This document shows, piece after piece, positions 19,303 to 27,000 of a stretch of 64,000 nt of DNA. Under the pieces are notes generated by a model, which had not been told where the DNA came from, did no database searches, and saw nothing but the letters and a program-made list of their open reading frames with translations. The position numbers and the translations under genes are program-made. The DNA comes from CAXXOZ01 sp963676435 (GTDB lineage: Bacteria; Bacillota; Clostridia; Lachnospirales; Lachnospiraceae): the NCBI GenBank assembly GCA_963676435.2, contig CAXXOZ010000020.1, forward strand, positions 62,001 through 126,000. Direction: 5' to 3'. Position 1 is the stretch's first letter; every line of letters starts with the position of its first letter.

Positions 19303-19859
19303 CTGTCTTCACCTCTCTTTAGTGATTTTGCCATGATTTCTTTAACTTTTGCCCTGTCATTAACAACATTTACTTCTGGTCTAATGATTTTATGTTTTAA
19401 CATATGAGGTGTGTTATTCATGTCCTGTGTAAAGTTTCCTGTTGTAAGGTTATATATACCTTCCAGTATAACTTCCTGAGACTTTCCAAAAGTTTTTACA
19501 TTACCAAGGAATATATCTGTAAATTTATCAACTTCTTTTACTGCTATACTTCCTTGTTTCTTAGCTTCCATACGTGACTGTTCCATTAACCCTGGAATAT
19601 TAATACTATGTGGGCATCTATCAACACATGTATGACAAGTGGCACAAAGCCAAATAGTTTTTGATTCTAAAACTTCATCCATTTTGCCTAGTTTCATATA
19701 ATGAACCAGTTGTCTTGGCATAATGTCCATAGCATGAGCCATCGGGCATCCCGCACTACATTTGCCACATTGGTAGCATTCATGAAGTTTAACACCTGCA
19801 TCTTTAGCAATTCTTTCAGCTAATTTACGACCAGGTTTTTTATTTAAGATGTCGTCCAT
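19299..19859 (-). CDS. hdrC: HdrC: ferredoxin-type heterodisulfide reductase subunit
   Basis: Two 4Fe-4S motifs are present, CYQCGKCSAGCPMA near residue 29 and CATCHTCVDRCPHS near residue 70, in a protein of about 186 residues, as in HdrC. It carries electrons from HdrA to HdrB. I take the ATG at 19859 because AAAGGAGC precedes it; the longer frame to 19907 would overlap the polyprenyl synthase gene. Confidence 0.9.
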   Translation of the reverse strand: MDDILNKKPGRKLAERIAKDAGVKLHECYQCGKCSAGCPMAHAMDIMPRQLVHYMKLGKMDEVLESKTIWLCATCHTCVDRCPHSINIPGLMEQSRMEAKKQGSIAVKEVDKFTDIFLGNVKTFGKSQEVILEGIYNLTTGNFTQDMNNTPHMLKHKIIRPEVNVVNDRAKVKEIMAKSLKRGEDR

Positions 19860-19890
19860 TTTTTGCTCCTTTCCATGAAATAACAAGTCA

Positions 19891-20895
19891 TTATTTTTTT
19901 CTAACATTCAACTCTTTCGCTAATATTTCTAGTGCATTTAAAGCTTCAGTTTTTGAAAATTTTCTAAGTTCCGCTATTGCCATTTCACTAAAATACTCTA
20001 TCTGAGTTTTTGTCTTTTTTATCGCATCTGATGATTTAATATAGTCAACCAGTAGATCTATTTCATGATCTGTTTTATTTTTCTTTTCAAAAAGTGATAC
20101 AAGTTCTTTAGAAATACCTTTTTCTTTTAAATATAAAACCGGATAAGTAAATATGCCCCTTTTTAAATCCTGATTGCTACTTTTTTCAATCTGTGTTGAT
20201 GATTCAAAGTCTAACAAATCATCTCTTAACTGAAAGGCTATTCCTATATTTTGTCCGTAATTTCTTAAATACTCAGCTTGATCTTTTTCCATTCCTCCTG
20301 CAAGTGCCCCAGTATAACAACTAGTTGCTATTAGGTATCCAGTTTTTCTTTTTGCTTGTAAAAAGTATGTATCAATTGTTTGATTTTTTAGGTCATATAG
20401 GTTTTTCATCTGCAAAAATTCCCCTAGACACATCTGAGTAGAAATTTCTGAGAGCACTTCATTTATTCCTGTACCTTGATAAATATGAAGCAGTTTCATT
20501 GCTCTTGATAATAAAAAGTCTCCACTTTGAACTGCTTTTTTCTTACCACTTGTTTGATTGATTGTTGCTACACTTCTTCTTGTCGTGGCTTCATCTATTA
20601 CATCATCATGAATAAGTGAAGTTGTATGCATTAATTCCAACATACACATTAGAGGAAGAATAGGCTTCTCGTTTTTCCCAGAAACCAGGTAGCTTAAAAA
20701 TGCCAAAGTGGGTCTAAGTCTTTTCCCCCCTGATGTAACTACTCTTTCTAGGTCATTTCTCATTTCCACATTTTCAGCAACACAATTTTCTTTTAATAAT
20801 TGTTCTAATTGATAAATTTTCTTCTGTATTGTTTCAAACATAGGATTTGAAGTTATTTTCTTTTCTACCATGGATTTCATTTTTGTTTCAATCAT
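19891..20895 (-). CDS. Polyprenyl diphosphate synthase catalytic subunit (HepT/IspB type)
   Basis: This is a trans-isoprenyl diphosphate synthase. It has the first Asp-rich motif (LIHDDVIDEATTRR, DDxxD), the GGKRLRP motif near residue 55, and the second DDxxD (FQLRDDLLDFE). It condenses isopentenyl diphosphate into a long-chain polyprenyl diphosphate. Overlap by 4 bp with the small upstream gene, which looks like a component-I regulatory subunit, suggests a two-subunit heptaprenyl-type synthase. Its place between a molybdoenzyme and hdrCBA is unusual; with UbiA at 10 kb it implies prenylated quinone or a related lipid. Confidence 0.85.
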   Translation of the reverse strand: MIETKMKSMVEKKITSNPMFETIQKKIYQLEQLLKENCVAENVEMRNDLERVVTSGGKRLRPTLAFLSYLVSGKNEKPILPLMCMLELMHTTSLIHDDVIDEATTRRSVATINQTSGKKKAVQSGDFLLSRAMKLLHIYQGTGINEVLSEISTQMCLGEFLQMKNLYDLKNQTIDTYFLQAKRKTGYLIATSCYTGALAGGMEKDQAEYLRNYGQNIGIAFQLRDDLLDFESSTQIEKSSNQDLKRGIFTYPVLYLKEKGISKELVSLFEKKNKTDHEIDLLVDYIKSSDAIKKTKTQIEYFSEMAIAELRKFSKTEALNALEILAKELNVRKK

Positions 20896-21320
20896 AATCT
20901 GGTTATTAATCTAGATGCCTCTTCTATAAATAATTTATATTCATTTATAGAGAACTTCTTTTTTCCTTCCACTTCTCTCTGACTGTCTCTTTTTAAATAT
21001 TCTGCAAATGCATCAATCAATTTAGTATTATCTATCGGTATAAGATGATTTGAAAATCTGCTAAAAAAGAAGTCGCCAAGCAATGTATTTATTTCAGTAT
21101 TTGTATCAATATCTTCGTGAAGTTTTCTGAACAAATAAAAACTTTGACATGCACTGGCAAAATCTCTAGCAAATTCTCCACTATAACACCTAAAGGCTGT
21201 TTTAGGTATTTCTTCTTTTTCAAATTTATTTAAGGAGGGGAGGGGAAATCCCTCCCATAAAGAATAACCCTCAAATAAATCTAATTGTACTTGTTTAATA
21301 ATCGTTTCTGCTTGAAGCAT
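20892..21320 (-). CDS. Probable component I (regulatory subunit) of a polyprenyl diphosphate synthase
   Basis: The 142-residue helical protein includes LLGDFFFSRFSNHLI followed by IDNTKLIDAFAEYLK and REVEGKK. This resembles the GDYL-F-RF pattern and following helix of the HepS (HEPPP_synt_1) family. The strongest support is position: it overlaps by 4 bp the catalytic synthase gene, as HepS and HepT genes are paired in Bacillus. It is shorter than HepS (about 250), so only the core may be kept. A TorD-like chaperone for the upstream molybdoenzyme is an alternative I consider less likely. Confidence 0.5.
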   Translation of the reverse strand: MLQAETIIKQVQLDLFEGYSLWEGFPLPSLNKFEKEEIPKTAFRCYSGEFARDFASACQSFYLFRKLHEDIDTNTEINTLLGDFFFSRFSNHLIPIDNTKLIDAFAEYLKRDSQREVEGKKKFSINEYKLFIEEASRLITRL

Positions 21321-21321
21321 T

Positions 21322-22173
21322 TTATTTAACCTTTTTCTTAAACTTCATGCATCCTAAGTGAATACTTTTTTCTCCAATCTCAAATTCTGCAGAGATTGGT
21401 TCATATCCTTTCAAGAAGCATTCAACTGTAAATTTACCACTGTTCATTGGTATCTTATCAATTTTGAATTCTCCAAGGAAATCCGCTTCACCTTCGAATA
21501 CTACTTCACCTTCTACTTTTAATTGAAGTGCCGCTTCAGTAGCTGCTTCTTCCACTCCATCTTTATCATAGCTTAGGCATCCTGTCACAAAACATTTATT
21601 ATATTTATATAAGTTTTTATACATTACTCTTGGTCTGTGATCACCTTCGTATAATGATTTTAAATTCTGTGTTCTAACTACTTCTTCAAACTCTTCATCT
21701 TCACACATCATTATACTTATAGCTCTTAAAGGACAAGCCTGAACACATCTTGGCTCTTTCCATCCCTGATCCAATAAATGAGCACATGCTGTACATTTCT
21801 GAGCTAAACCAAGGTCTTCATTTACACTTATCATTCCAAATGGACATGCTTTTTCTAAACCTTTTTTACCTCTGGCTTTAATAGGATCAAATAATACAAT
21901 TCCATCTTCCCTTTTCTTAACTACATCTGGGAATTTATTTGCACAAGGAGGATTATCACAATGCTGACATGTTTTTGTTACATAACAGATATCCGCAAAT
22001 GGCGCTTCTCCTCTTTCATGTATATATGGATTTATCCATTTCTGATCATGTTTTTGTTGTTCATATGTATAAGGAAGCCATTCATTTCCAACATGCTCAT
22101 CTTTACAAGCTAGCATACAGTTAAAACAACCTACACATTTTTCTAAATCTACTATCATGTGAAATTTTTTCAT
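21322..22173 (-). CDS. Transhydroxylase-type iron-sulfur subunit with C-terminal beta domain
   Basis: The N-terminal 180 residues are a DMSO-reductase-family ferredoxin subunit with cysteine groups CVGCFNCMLAC, CQHCDNPPC, a partial CPFGM and CTACAHLLD. The C-terminal 80 residues form a Cna-B/carboxypeptidase-regulatory-like beta domain (GEADFLGEFKIDKI). The linker PRVMYKNLYKYNK and this added domain closely match the small subunit of pyrogallol-phloroglucinol transhydroxylase. I take the ATG at 22173 because AAGGAG precedes it; it follows the large-subunit stop directly. It would carry electrons to or from the molybdenum subunit. Confidence 0.8.
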   Translation of the reverse strand: MKKFHMIVDLEKCVGCFNCMLACKDEHVGNEWLPYTYEQQKHDQKWINPYIHERGEAPFADICYVTKTCQHCDNPPCANKFPDVVKKREDGIVLFDPIKARGKKGLEKACPFGMISVNEDLGLAQKCTACAHLLDQGWKEPRCVQACPLRAISIMMCEDEEFEEVVRTQNLKSLYEGDHRPRVMYKNLYKYNKCFVTGCLSYDKDGVEEAATEAALQLKVEGEVVFEGEADFLGEFKIDKIPMNSGKFTVECFLKGYEPISAEFEIGEKSIHLGCMKFKKKVK

Positions 22174-22175
22174 TA

Positions 22176-25100
22176 TTATTTTTCTCCTTCCCATTTACGC
22201 ACTTCTACCAGACAGGAGTTTACTGCTAATCCATGTGCATTTTTTGTTATGAATTTGCTTGGTGTTAATAAATTAATACATCCATTTTTATCTGTTGAGC
22301 ATCCTGGCTCACCTAAAGGCATGTAATCTGCACATGATTCATATGAATGAACCATTCCTTCAGGAATTCTTTCTGTAAGATCAAGACCACATAAAACGCT
22401 ACCTCTGTCATTGTATACTTCAATGATTTCTCCATGGTTAAGTCCACGTTTTTTTGCATCTTTTGGATTCATTCTAAATATCCAGTATTTAAATCCATCA
22501 ATAAGCATTCTATGTTGGTCAATGTCATTAATATTTGAATCCTTACCATCACCCATTGTATGGAATGAATATTTAGCATGAGGTGAAATTAACTGTAAAG
22601 GATATTTTGCTACAAGTTCTTTTGTATCTAGACCTTCCCAAGAAGGTATATATGTACAAATAGGAAGTCTTTCTTCGTCATTAGGATCAAATCTCTTAAG
22701 TGTCTGAGCTTCGAATTCAAATAAACCTGATGGTGTCTGTAGCCCTTCATTGTATCTACCATAGTATTCACTTGGAAGTGGTGATAGTTCAGGTGTATCT
22801 TTCTTTCTTCCTTCAGCAAACCAGTTGAATGCAACTGGATCTCTTCTGTTTTCTGGAAGAGGTGGTACAACATAATAACCTTTTTTAAGTAGTTTCTTCC
22901 AACTGATTTTTTTAGAAAGATCTGTTGCTTCAAAATATCTTCTTGCCCAGTCGTATTCTGAATTCCCTTCTGAAAATACCTGCCATAATCCTAATTTATT
23001 TGCAACTGCCTGGAATATGTTAAAGTCAGACATTGATTCGCCAAGTGGCTCAATACATTTATGCTGAACAAATATAACTCTGTGGTTGTTCTGTAAGAAT
23101 GTTTTATCAATGTATCCACCAGAACTAGAAAATTCAGCTATATCCCAACGCTCAAAGTTTGTACATGCTGGTAAAATAATATCAGCAAACTTAGTTTCAC
23201 CTTCCATCCATATAGATTGGTTTACAACAAATTCTAAGCTGTCACATCTATACATTTTAGCGAATCTTCCTGATTCAGGCTGAGTACCAATATGACTTCC
23301 ACCATATTTGTAGTACATTTTAACTGGTGAATGACCTGGTGCTGGATATTTAACTCTACCAAACTGTTGATGAACTGAATATACACCTAAGTGAGGTGCC
23401 TCTGTTTTTTGATCCATTATAGCTTCAGGTATTCTAAGTCTTGGTATCAACTGATATTCTGAATTAACTGAAGGTGATTGTGGCATACGGTTATAAAGAG
23501 CAACACCTGCTCCAGAGCCGATGAAGTCTCCTGAAAATCCACCATCAGCATATCCTGGGAACCAAAAACGTGTATCAAGAGGTGTTCCGTACTGAAGTCC
23601 ACCAAAGTTGATTCCTGGTTTTCCAAGTCCCTGCATTGCCACAAGGCAAACCATTGATCTGGCCCACTCTGTACCAAATGCTGTTCTTCCTGCACTACCA
23701 AAAGATGTTATACCTCCACATGCAAGATAAGTTTTTTTGCTAGCCCATTGTCTAGCTAAAGCTCTAACTACTCTAGCTTCAACGCCTGTTTCTTTTTCCT
23801 GCCACTCAGGTGTTTTTGGAACTCCGTCTGTTTTACCTAAAACATACTCTTCCCATTTTTCAAAACCTGATGTTCTGCTAGCTACATATTCTTTATCATA
23901 TGTTCCTTCATTCATCCAAACATTTGCTATAGCAATTGCCATTGCAGCATCTGTACCTGGTCTTGGAGCAATCCATCGCCCACCCATAAATGCTGCTGTA
24001 TTATTAAAGTACGGATCAATATGAACTACTGGAATACCAAGTTCCTTAATCCATTCACGACGTACGGTACCTTCTTGTCCCGCATAAACTCCTGCAGTTG
24101 ATTCTGGGTCAGATGACCAGAAAACTATCATTTCTGAATTTTTCATACAGTCTTCAACAGTTGAATATGGTTCACATCCACCATTTCTGGCACTACCACC
24201 ATAATGATGAACCGCGCCCCATGCAAATCCTTCCCAACTGTCAGGATTTAAAGCTGCACATGTTGCACCAAGGCAGTTAAAGAATCTTTTTGCTGCTGAT
24301 AAATAGTATCCACAGTTACCCCATGTATGATGAGAACCTGATGTATGGAATACTGCTCCTGGTCCATGAGTTTTTCTAACTCTTACTATTTCTTTTGCAA
24401 CTATATCAAGTGCTTCTTCCCATGATATTCTTTCATATCCAGAAACACCTCTATTTTCATAATTTCTTTCTCCATCTGGATCAAAGTCAACTCTTTTCAT
24501 TGGGTATAATATTCTATCTGGAGAGTAAACCATTGATTTCCATCCTATTGCATATGGAGCTACTGTTGCTCTCTTTGGTGGAGAGAATTTTTTTCCTTTT
24601 GCTTTAATTGTCCATGGTTCTGGATCTTCGTCATCAAAGTCAATCGGTGTTACCCTTACTACTTTTCCATTTTTCACATAAACAAAAAGAGGCCCCCCGT
24701 TTGTACCCGTTGTATAACGCATTTCTCCGTTTGGCATCTTTGTTCCATAGTTATTCATATATAATACATCAAAAGCAAAGACTTTTAATAAAAGTGCTGA
24801 AAACCACATTGCTTTTTCATCTGGTCCATTAAGTATAAGCTGACCCTGTTTGGCAGCATTAACAAACTCTACTGTATCTCCAAACATTTCCCCCATCATA
24901 ACTCTTCTGGCAACATTTTTATCTTCAAAAATCATTTCAATATCGGCTTCTGGTGAAATACCACTTTTACCAGATACATTACCGTTTTTAAAGATAATTA
25001 ACCTACCCTCTGAATTGTCGCGGGTTTTCATCTGTACTTTAACATCTTGTTTTTTTAACTCTTCTTTAAATTCTGGAAAGGCTTTTGCCATTAAATTTAA

Positions 25101-25184
25101 AAGTTTATCCAAAGAAAACAATGTCCCCTTTAAAAAGGTTTTATCAAATAGTTCTCTTGGTAAGCCTTTATAGTTGTTACTCAT
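22176..25184 (-). CDS. Molybdopterin enzyme, transhydroxylase-like large subunit with SCP2-like N-terminal domain
   Basis: This 1002-residue member of the DMSO reductase family has ERISWEEALDIVAKE, a GSHHTWGNCG segment, FWSSDPEST and late HAKYSFHT/NDRGSV segments around the molybdopterin sites. There is no N-terminal 4Fe-4S cysteine motif and no Tat signal, as in cytoplasmic transhydroxylase. Residues about 25-125 form an extra domain whose pattern (FPEFKEELKKQDVKVQMKTR, a glycine turn, then NAAKQGQLILNGPDEKAMWF) resembles SCP2 lipid-binding domains. Together with its partner subunit it probably adds, removes or moves a hydroxyl on an aromatic or hydrophobic compound. It starts the Hdr-Flx operon. 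The exact substrate is unknown. Confidence 0.8.
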   Translation of the reverse strand: MSNNYKGLPRELFDKTFLKGTLFSLDKLLNLMAKAFPEFKEELKKQDVKVQMKTRDNSEGRLIIFKNGNVSGKSGISPEADIEMIFEDKNVARRVMMGEMFGDTVEFVNAAKQGQLILNGPDEKAMWFSALLLKVFAFDVLYMNNYGTKMPNGEMRYTTGTNGGPLFVYVKNGKVVRVTPIDFDDEDPEPWTIKAKGKKFSPPKRATVAPYAIGWKSMVYSPDRILYPMKRVDFDPDGERNYENRGVSGYERISWEEALDIVAKEIVRVRKTHGPGAVFHTSGSHHTWGNCGYYLSAAKRFFNCLGATCAALNPDSWEGFAWGAVHHYGGSARNGGCEPYSTVEDCMKNSEMIVFWSSDPESTAGVYAGQEGTVRREWIKELGIPVVHIDPYFNNTAAFMGGRWIAPRPGTDAAMAIAIANVWMNEGTYDKEYVASRTSGFEKWEEYVLGKTDGVPKTPEWQEKETGVEARVVRALARQWASKKTYLACGGITSFGSAGRTAFGTEWARSMVCLVAMQGLGKPGINFGGLQYGTPLDTRFWFPGYADGGFSGDFIGSGAGVALYNRMPQSPSVNSEYQLIPRLRIPEAIMDQKTEAPHLGVYSVHQQFGRVKYPAPGHSPVKMYYKYGGSHIGTQPESGRFAKMYRCDSLEFVVNQSIWMEGETKFADIILPACTNFERWDIAEFSSSGGYIDKTFLQNNHRVIFVQHKCIEPLGESMSDFNIFQAVANKLGLWQVFSEGNSEYDWARRYFEATDLSKKISWKKLLKKGYYVVPPLPENRRDPVAFNWFAEGRKKDTPELSPLPSEYYGRYNEGLQTPSGLFEFEAQTLKRFDPNDEERLPICTYIPSWEGLDTKELVAKYPLQLISPHAKYSFHTMGDGKDSNINDIDQHRMLIDGFKYWIFRMNPKDAKKRGLNHGEIIEVYNDRGSVLCGLDLTERIPEGMVHSYESCADYMPLGEPGCSTDKNGCINLLTPSKFITKNAHGLAVNSCLVEVRKWEGEK

Positions 25185-25228
25185 ATGTTTTTACCTCGCT
25201 TCCTACTAATCATTTTTTGGCTTTTTTT

Positions 25229-25269
25229 TGGTATACCATAAAAATATCATAGTTTTACCAATCAGTCAA
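25229..25269 (-). promoter_or_regulatory. Promoter and operator of the molybdoenzyme-Hdr-Flx operon
   Basis: On the minus strand TTGACT (25264-25269) and TATTTT (25241-25246) are separated by 17 nt. The palindrome TGGTATACCA (25229-25238) follows directly, covering the expected transcription start about 50 bp before the first gene. That placement fits a repressor. The divergent GntR/FCD gene at 25391 is the obvious candidate. Confidence 0.6.
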
Positions 25270-25390
25270 TAAAAATGAAGTGAAGATTGTTAAATTATTT
25301 ACATATTAATTTTCATTTGCTATAATGTGTCTTATTATTTATTAACAAAGGACATATTTCATTAAAAAATCATCTGAATAGGAGCATAAA

Positions 25391-26074
25391 ATGAGTGAAA
25401 AATCATCTAATAATTCAATCAACTTAATGAATTCAAATGACTTTAAAAGTAGTAAGGTTTATGAAGAAATCAAACACGACATACTCAACAACACTTACCC
25501 TGTTGGAACAATATTAATAGAAAGAAAGCTTTGCGATATCTATAATGTAAGCCGTTCACCTATAAGAAATGCACTACAGCAGCTTTCTCACGAAGGTCTA
25601 CTCTCTTTTGTGCCAGGTAAGGGTGTTGTAATTCCAGATTTTAGTATTGAAGATATTTTAGAGGTTTATGATTTAATTGAACTCTTGCAAACATTTGCTA
25701 TAAATAGTTATATACTAAGATCAAATGATGCAGTTTTTGAAGCTCTTGATGAAATTTTAAATAAAATGAATGAATTTAGAGATTTAGATAACATTTTTTT
25801 AGCAAACGAATGGGATCAAAAATTCCACAAACACATTATTGAATTTTCAGGCAATAAAAGAATGGGAACTTTGTTTGATAATTTAAATAATCAGAGTATG
25901 AGGTTTCAAGCTTCAACTGTAAATGATAAAGAACTTGCAAAAAATTCGTACGAAGAACATAAAACATTGGTTTCTTATATAAAAAATAAGGAAACTGATA
26001 AAGCAAAGGAAGCTATAAAATTACATTATCATAATATAAAACAGTATTATATCTCTATGCTTCTAACCAGATAA
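25391..26074 (+). CDS. GntR-family (FCD subfamily) transcriptional regulator
   Basis: The N-terminal winged helix includes YEEIKHDILNNTYPVG and the recognition helix LCDIYNVSRSPIRNALQQLSH. The C-terminal 140 residues are the all-helical FCD ligand domain (LANEWDQKFHKHIIEFSGN with D and H metal or ligand residues, later EEHKTLVSYIK). Such regulators release DNA on binding a small organic acid or aromatic ligand. It is divergent from the molybdoenzyme operon, whose promoter carries a palindrome of the GntR type, so it likely controls that operon and perhaps UbiA, DUF445 and the Fe-S scaffold gene. The start is supported by TAGGAGC. Confidence 0.85.
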   Translation: MSEKSSNNSINLMNSNDFKSSKVYEEIKHDILNNTYPVGTILIERKLCDIYNVSRSPIRNALQQLSHEGLLSFVPGKGVVIPDFSIEDILEVYDLIELLQTFAINSYILRSNDAVFEALDEILNKMNEFRDLDNIFLANEWDQKFHKHIIEFSGNKRMGTLFDNLNNQSMRFQASTVNDKELAKNSYEEHKTLVSYIKNKETDKAKEAIKLHYHNIKQYYISMLLTR

Positions 26075-26086
26075 TTTAATAAACTA

Positions 26087-26117
26087 AAAAGAGCGAATTA
26101 TAAATTTCGCTCTTTTA
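26087..26117. terminator. Bidirectional terminator between the GntR gene and the Fe-S scaffold gene
   Basis: AAAAAGAGCGAA pairs with TTTCGCTCTTTT across a short A/T loop. The convergent genes end on either side, and the scaffold gene's stop lies inside the structure. Confidence 0.8.
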
Positions 26118-26544
26118 GATTTGAATAATAATTTTCTATTGCTTTTTTAAGTGTTGTACTTACCAGCAAAGCACAGTGTTTATGCTCACTTGGCAATCCA
26201 TCTAAAGCTTTAAGTACATCTTCTTGGGATATTTTTTCAGCATCTTTTATAGGCTTTCCAATTGCCAGTTCAGTAACCATACTTCCTGCCGCCTGGGTAA
26301 TTCCACAACCATGAGGAATATATGAGATTTCAGAAATTATTTCATCCTTTACTTTTATCCATATTTCAACTGAATCACCACAAGGTCCTGTATAATAAAC
26401 ATAACCATCTGATTCACTCATCTTATATAAATTTCTAGGTACTTCCAATCGCTCTAAAACTTTATCACTATACGGATCCATTATTTCCTTCTCTAGTTCT
26501 CCTAAAAAATCATCCCAGCTTTCTTTTTTAAATTCATTTTCCAT
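26098..26544 (-). CDS. IscU/NifU-like iron-sulfur cluster scaffold protein
   Basis: The 148-residue protein carries the three conserved cysteines of the IscU fold: GPCGDSVEIW, PHGCGITQAAGS and HKHCALLVSTTLKKAI. It assembles Fe-S clusters for transfer to apoproteins. It is a stand-alone N-terminal-type domain, lacking the NifU C-terminal domain. A local role in supplying the many clusters of the Hdr-Flx-molybdoenzyme proteins is plausible, because an operator-like TATACCA/TGGTATA pair lies upstream of its promoter. Confidence 0.85.
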   Translation of the reverse strand: MENEFKKESWDDFLGELEKEIMDPYSDKVLERLEVPRNLYKMSESDGYVYYTGPCGDSVEIWIKVKDEIISEISYIPHGCGITQAAGSMVTELAIGKPIKDAEKISQEDVLKALDGLPSEHKHCALLVSTTLKKAIENYYSNLKERNL

Positions 26545-26570
26545 AGCATACTTTCTCCTGATTTTTTTTC

Positions 26571-26622
26571 AGTATATATTAAAATATTTTCGCCGTCAAT
26601 AGTTTGTATACCATTGGTATAT
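26571..26622 (-). promoter_or_regulatory. Promoter of the Fe-S scaffold gene with overlapping operator half-sites
   Basis: TTGACG (26594-26599) and TATACT (26571-26576) on the minus strand are 17 nt apart. Just upstream of the -35 box lies TATACCATTGGTATA (26607-26621), made of the two halves of the TGGTATACCA operator in everted order. This placement would suit activation or a shared site rather than simple repression. Confidence 0.55.
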
Positions 26623-26768
26623 ATTTTTTGTTGATTTTTGTCTATATTATAAAATTCATAATTTTATCACCAAAATATAAAGCTATTTGTATGAATATGT
26701 GTATTGTTTATATGCTTTATACGGAAGTATAATAAATTATACATTAGGATAATTGGAGGTAGTTATAA

Positions 26769-26942
26769 ATGAGAAAAATCGATGCAAGTGAATGTCAATT
26801 TTGTGGAGCATGTAAAAGTGCATGTCCTGTAGATGCAATATCAAACCCTGAAGGTACAAGTTATTATGCAATAAGCGATGAGTGTATAGACTGTGGTGCC
26901 TGTGAATCAGAATGTGGATTTGGTGCAATATTAAGTGAATAG
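26769..26942 (+). CDS. 2[4Fe-4S] ferredoxin, 57 residues
   Basis: This short gene encodes a clostridial-type ferredoxin with two motifs: CQFCGACKSACP and CIDCGACESECG. The second lacks the usual final proline (ECGFGA). GGAGG lies 9 nt before the ATG. It is a low-potential electron carrier and would be a natural partner of the bifurcating HdrA-Flx complex 7 kb away. It is monocistronic, ending in a strong terminator. Confidence 0.9.
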   Translation: MRKIDASECQFCGACKSACPVDAISNPEGTSYYAISDECIDCGACESECGFGAILSE

Positions 26943-26955
26943 TTGATAAGAAAAC

Positions 26956-26985
26956 AAGACATCTTTCGTAAATGAAAGATGTCTT
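26956..26985 (+). terminator. Terminator after the ferredoxin gene
   Basis: This perfect 12-bp stem (AAGACATCTTTC with GAAAGATGTCTT) encloses a 6-nt loop. It lies 13 bp after the ferredoxin stop and just before the convergent UroD-family gene, so it may serve both strands. Confidence 0.8.
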
Positions 26986-27000
26986 TAAGTTTAACCAATA

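Noticed and set aside
24850..25173. Plus-strand ORF opposite the start of the molybdoenzyme gene
   Set aside because: It is antisense to the SCP2-like domain, with no ribosome-binding site or family match.
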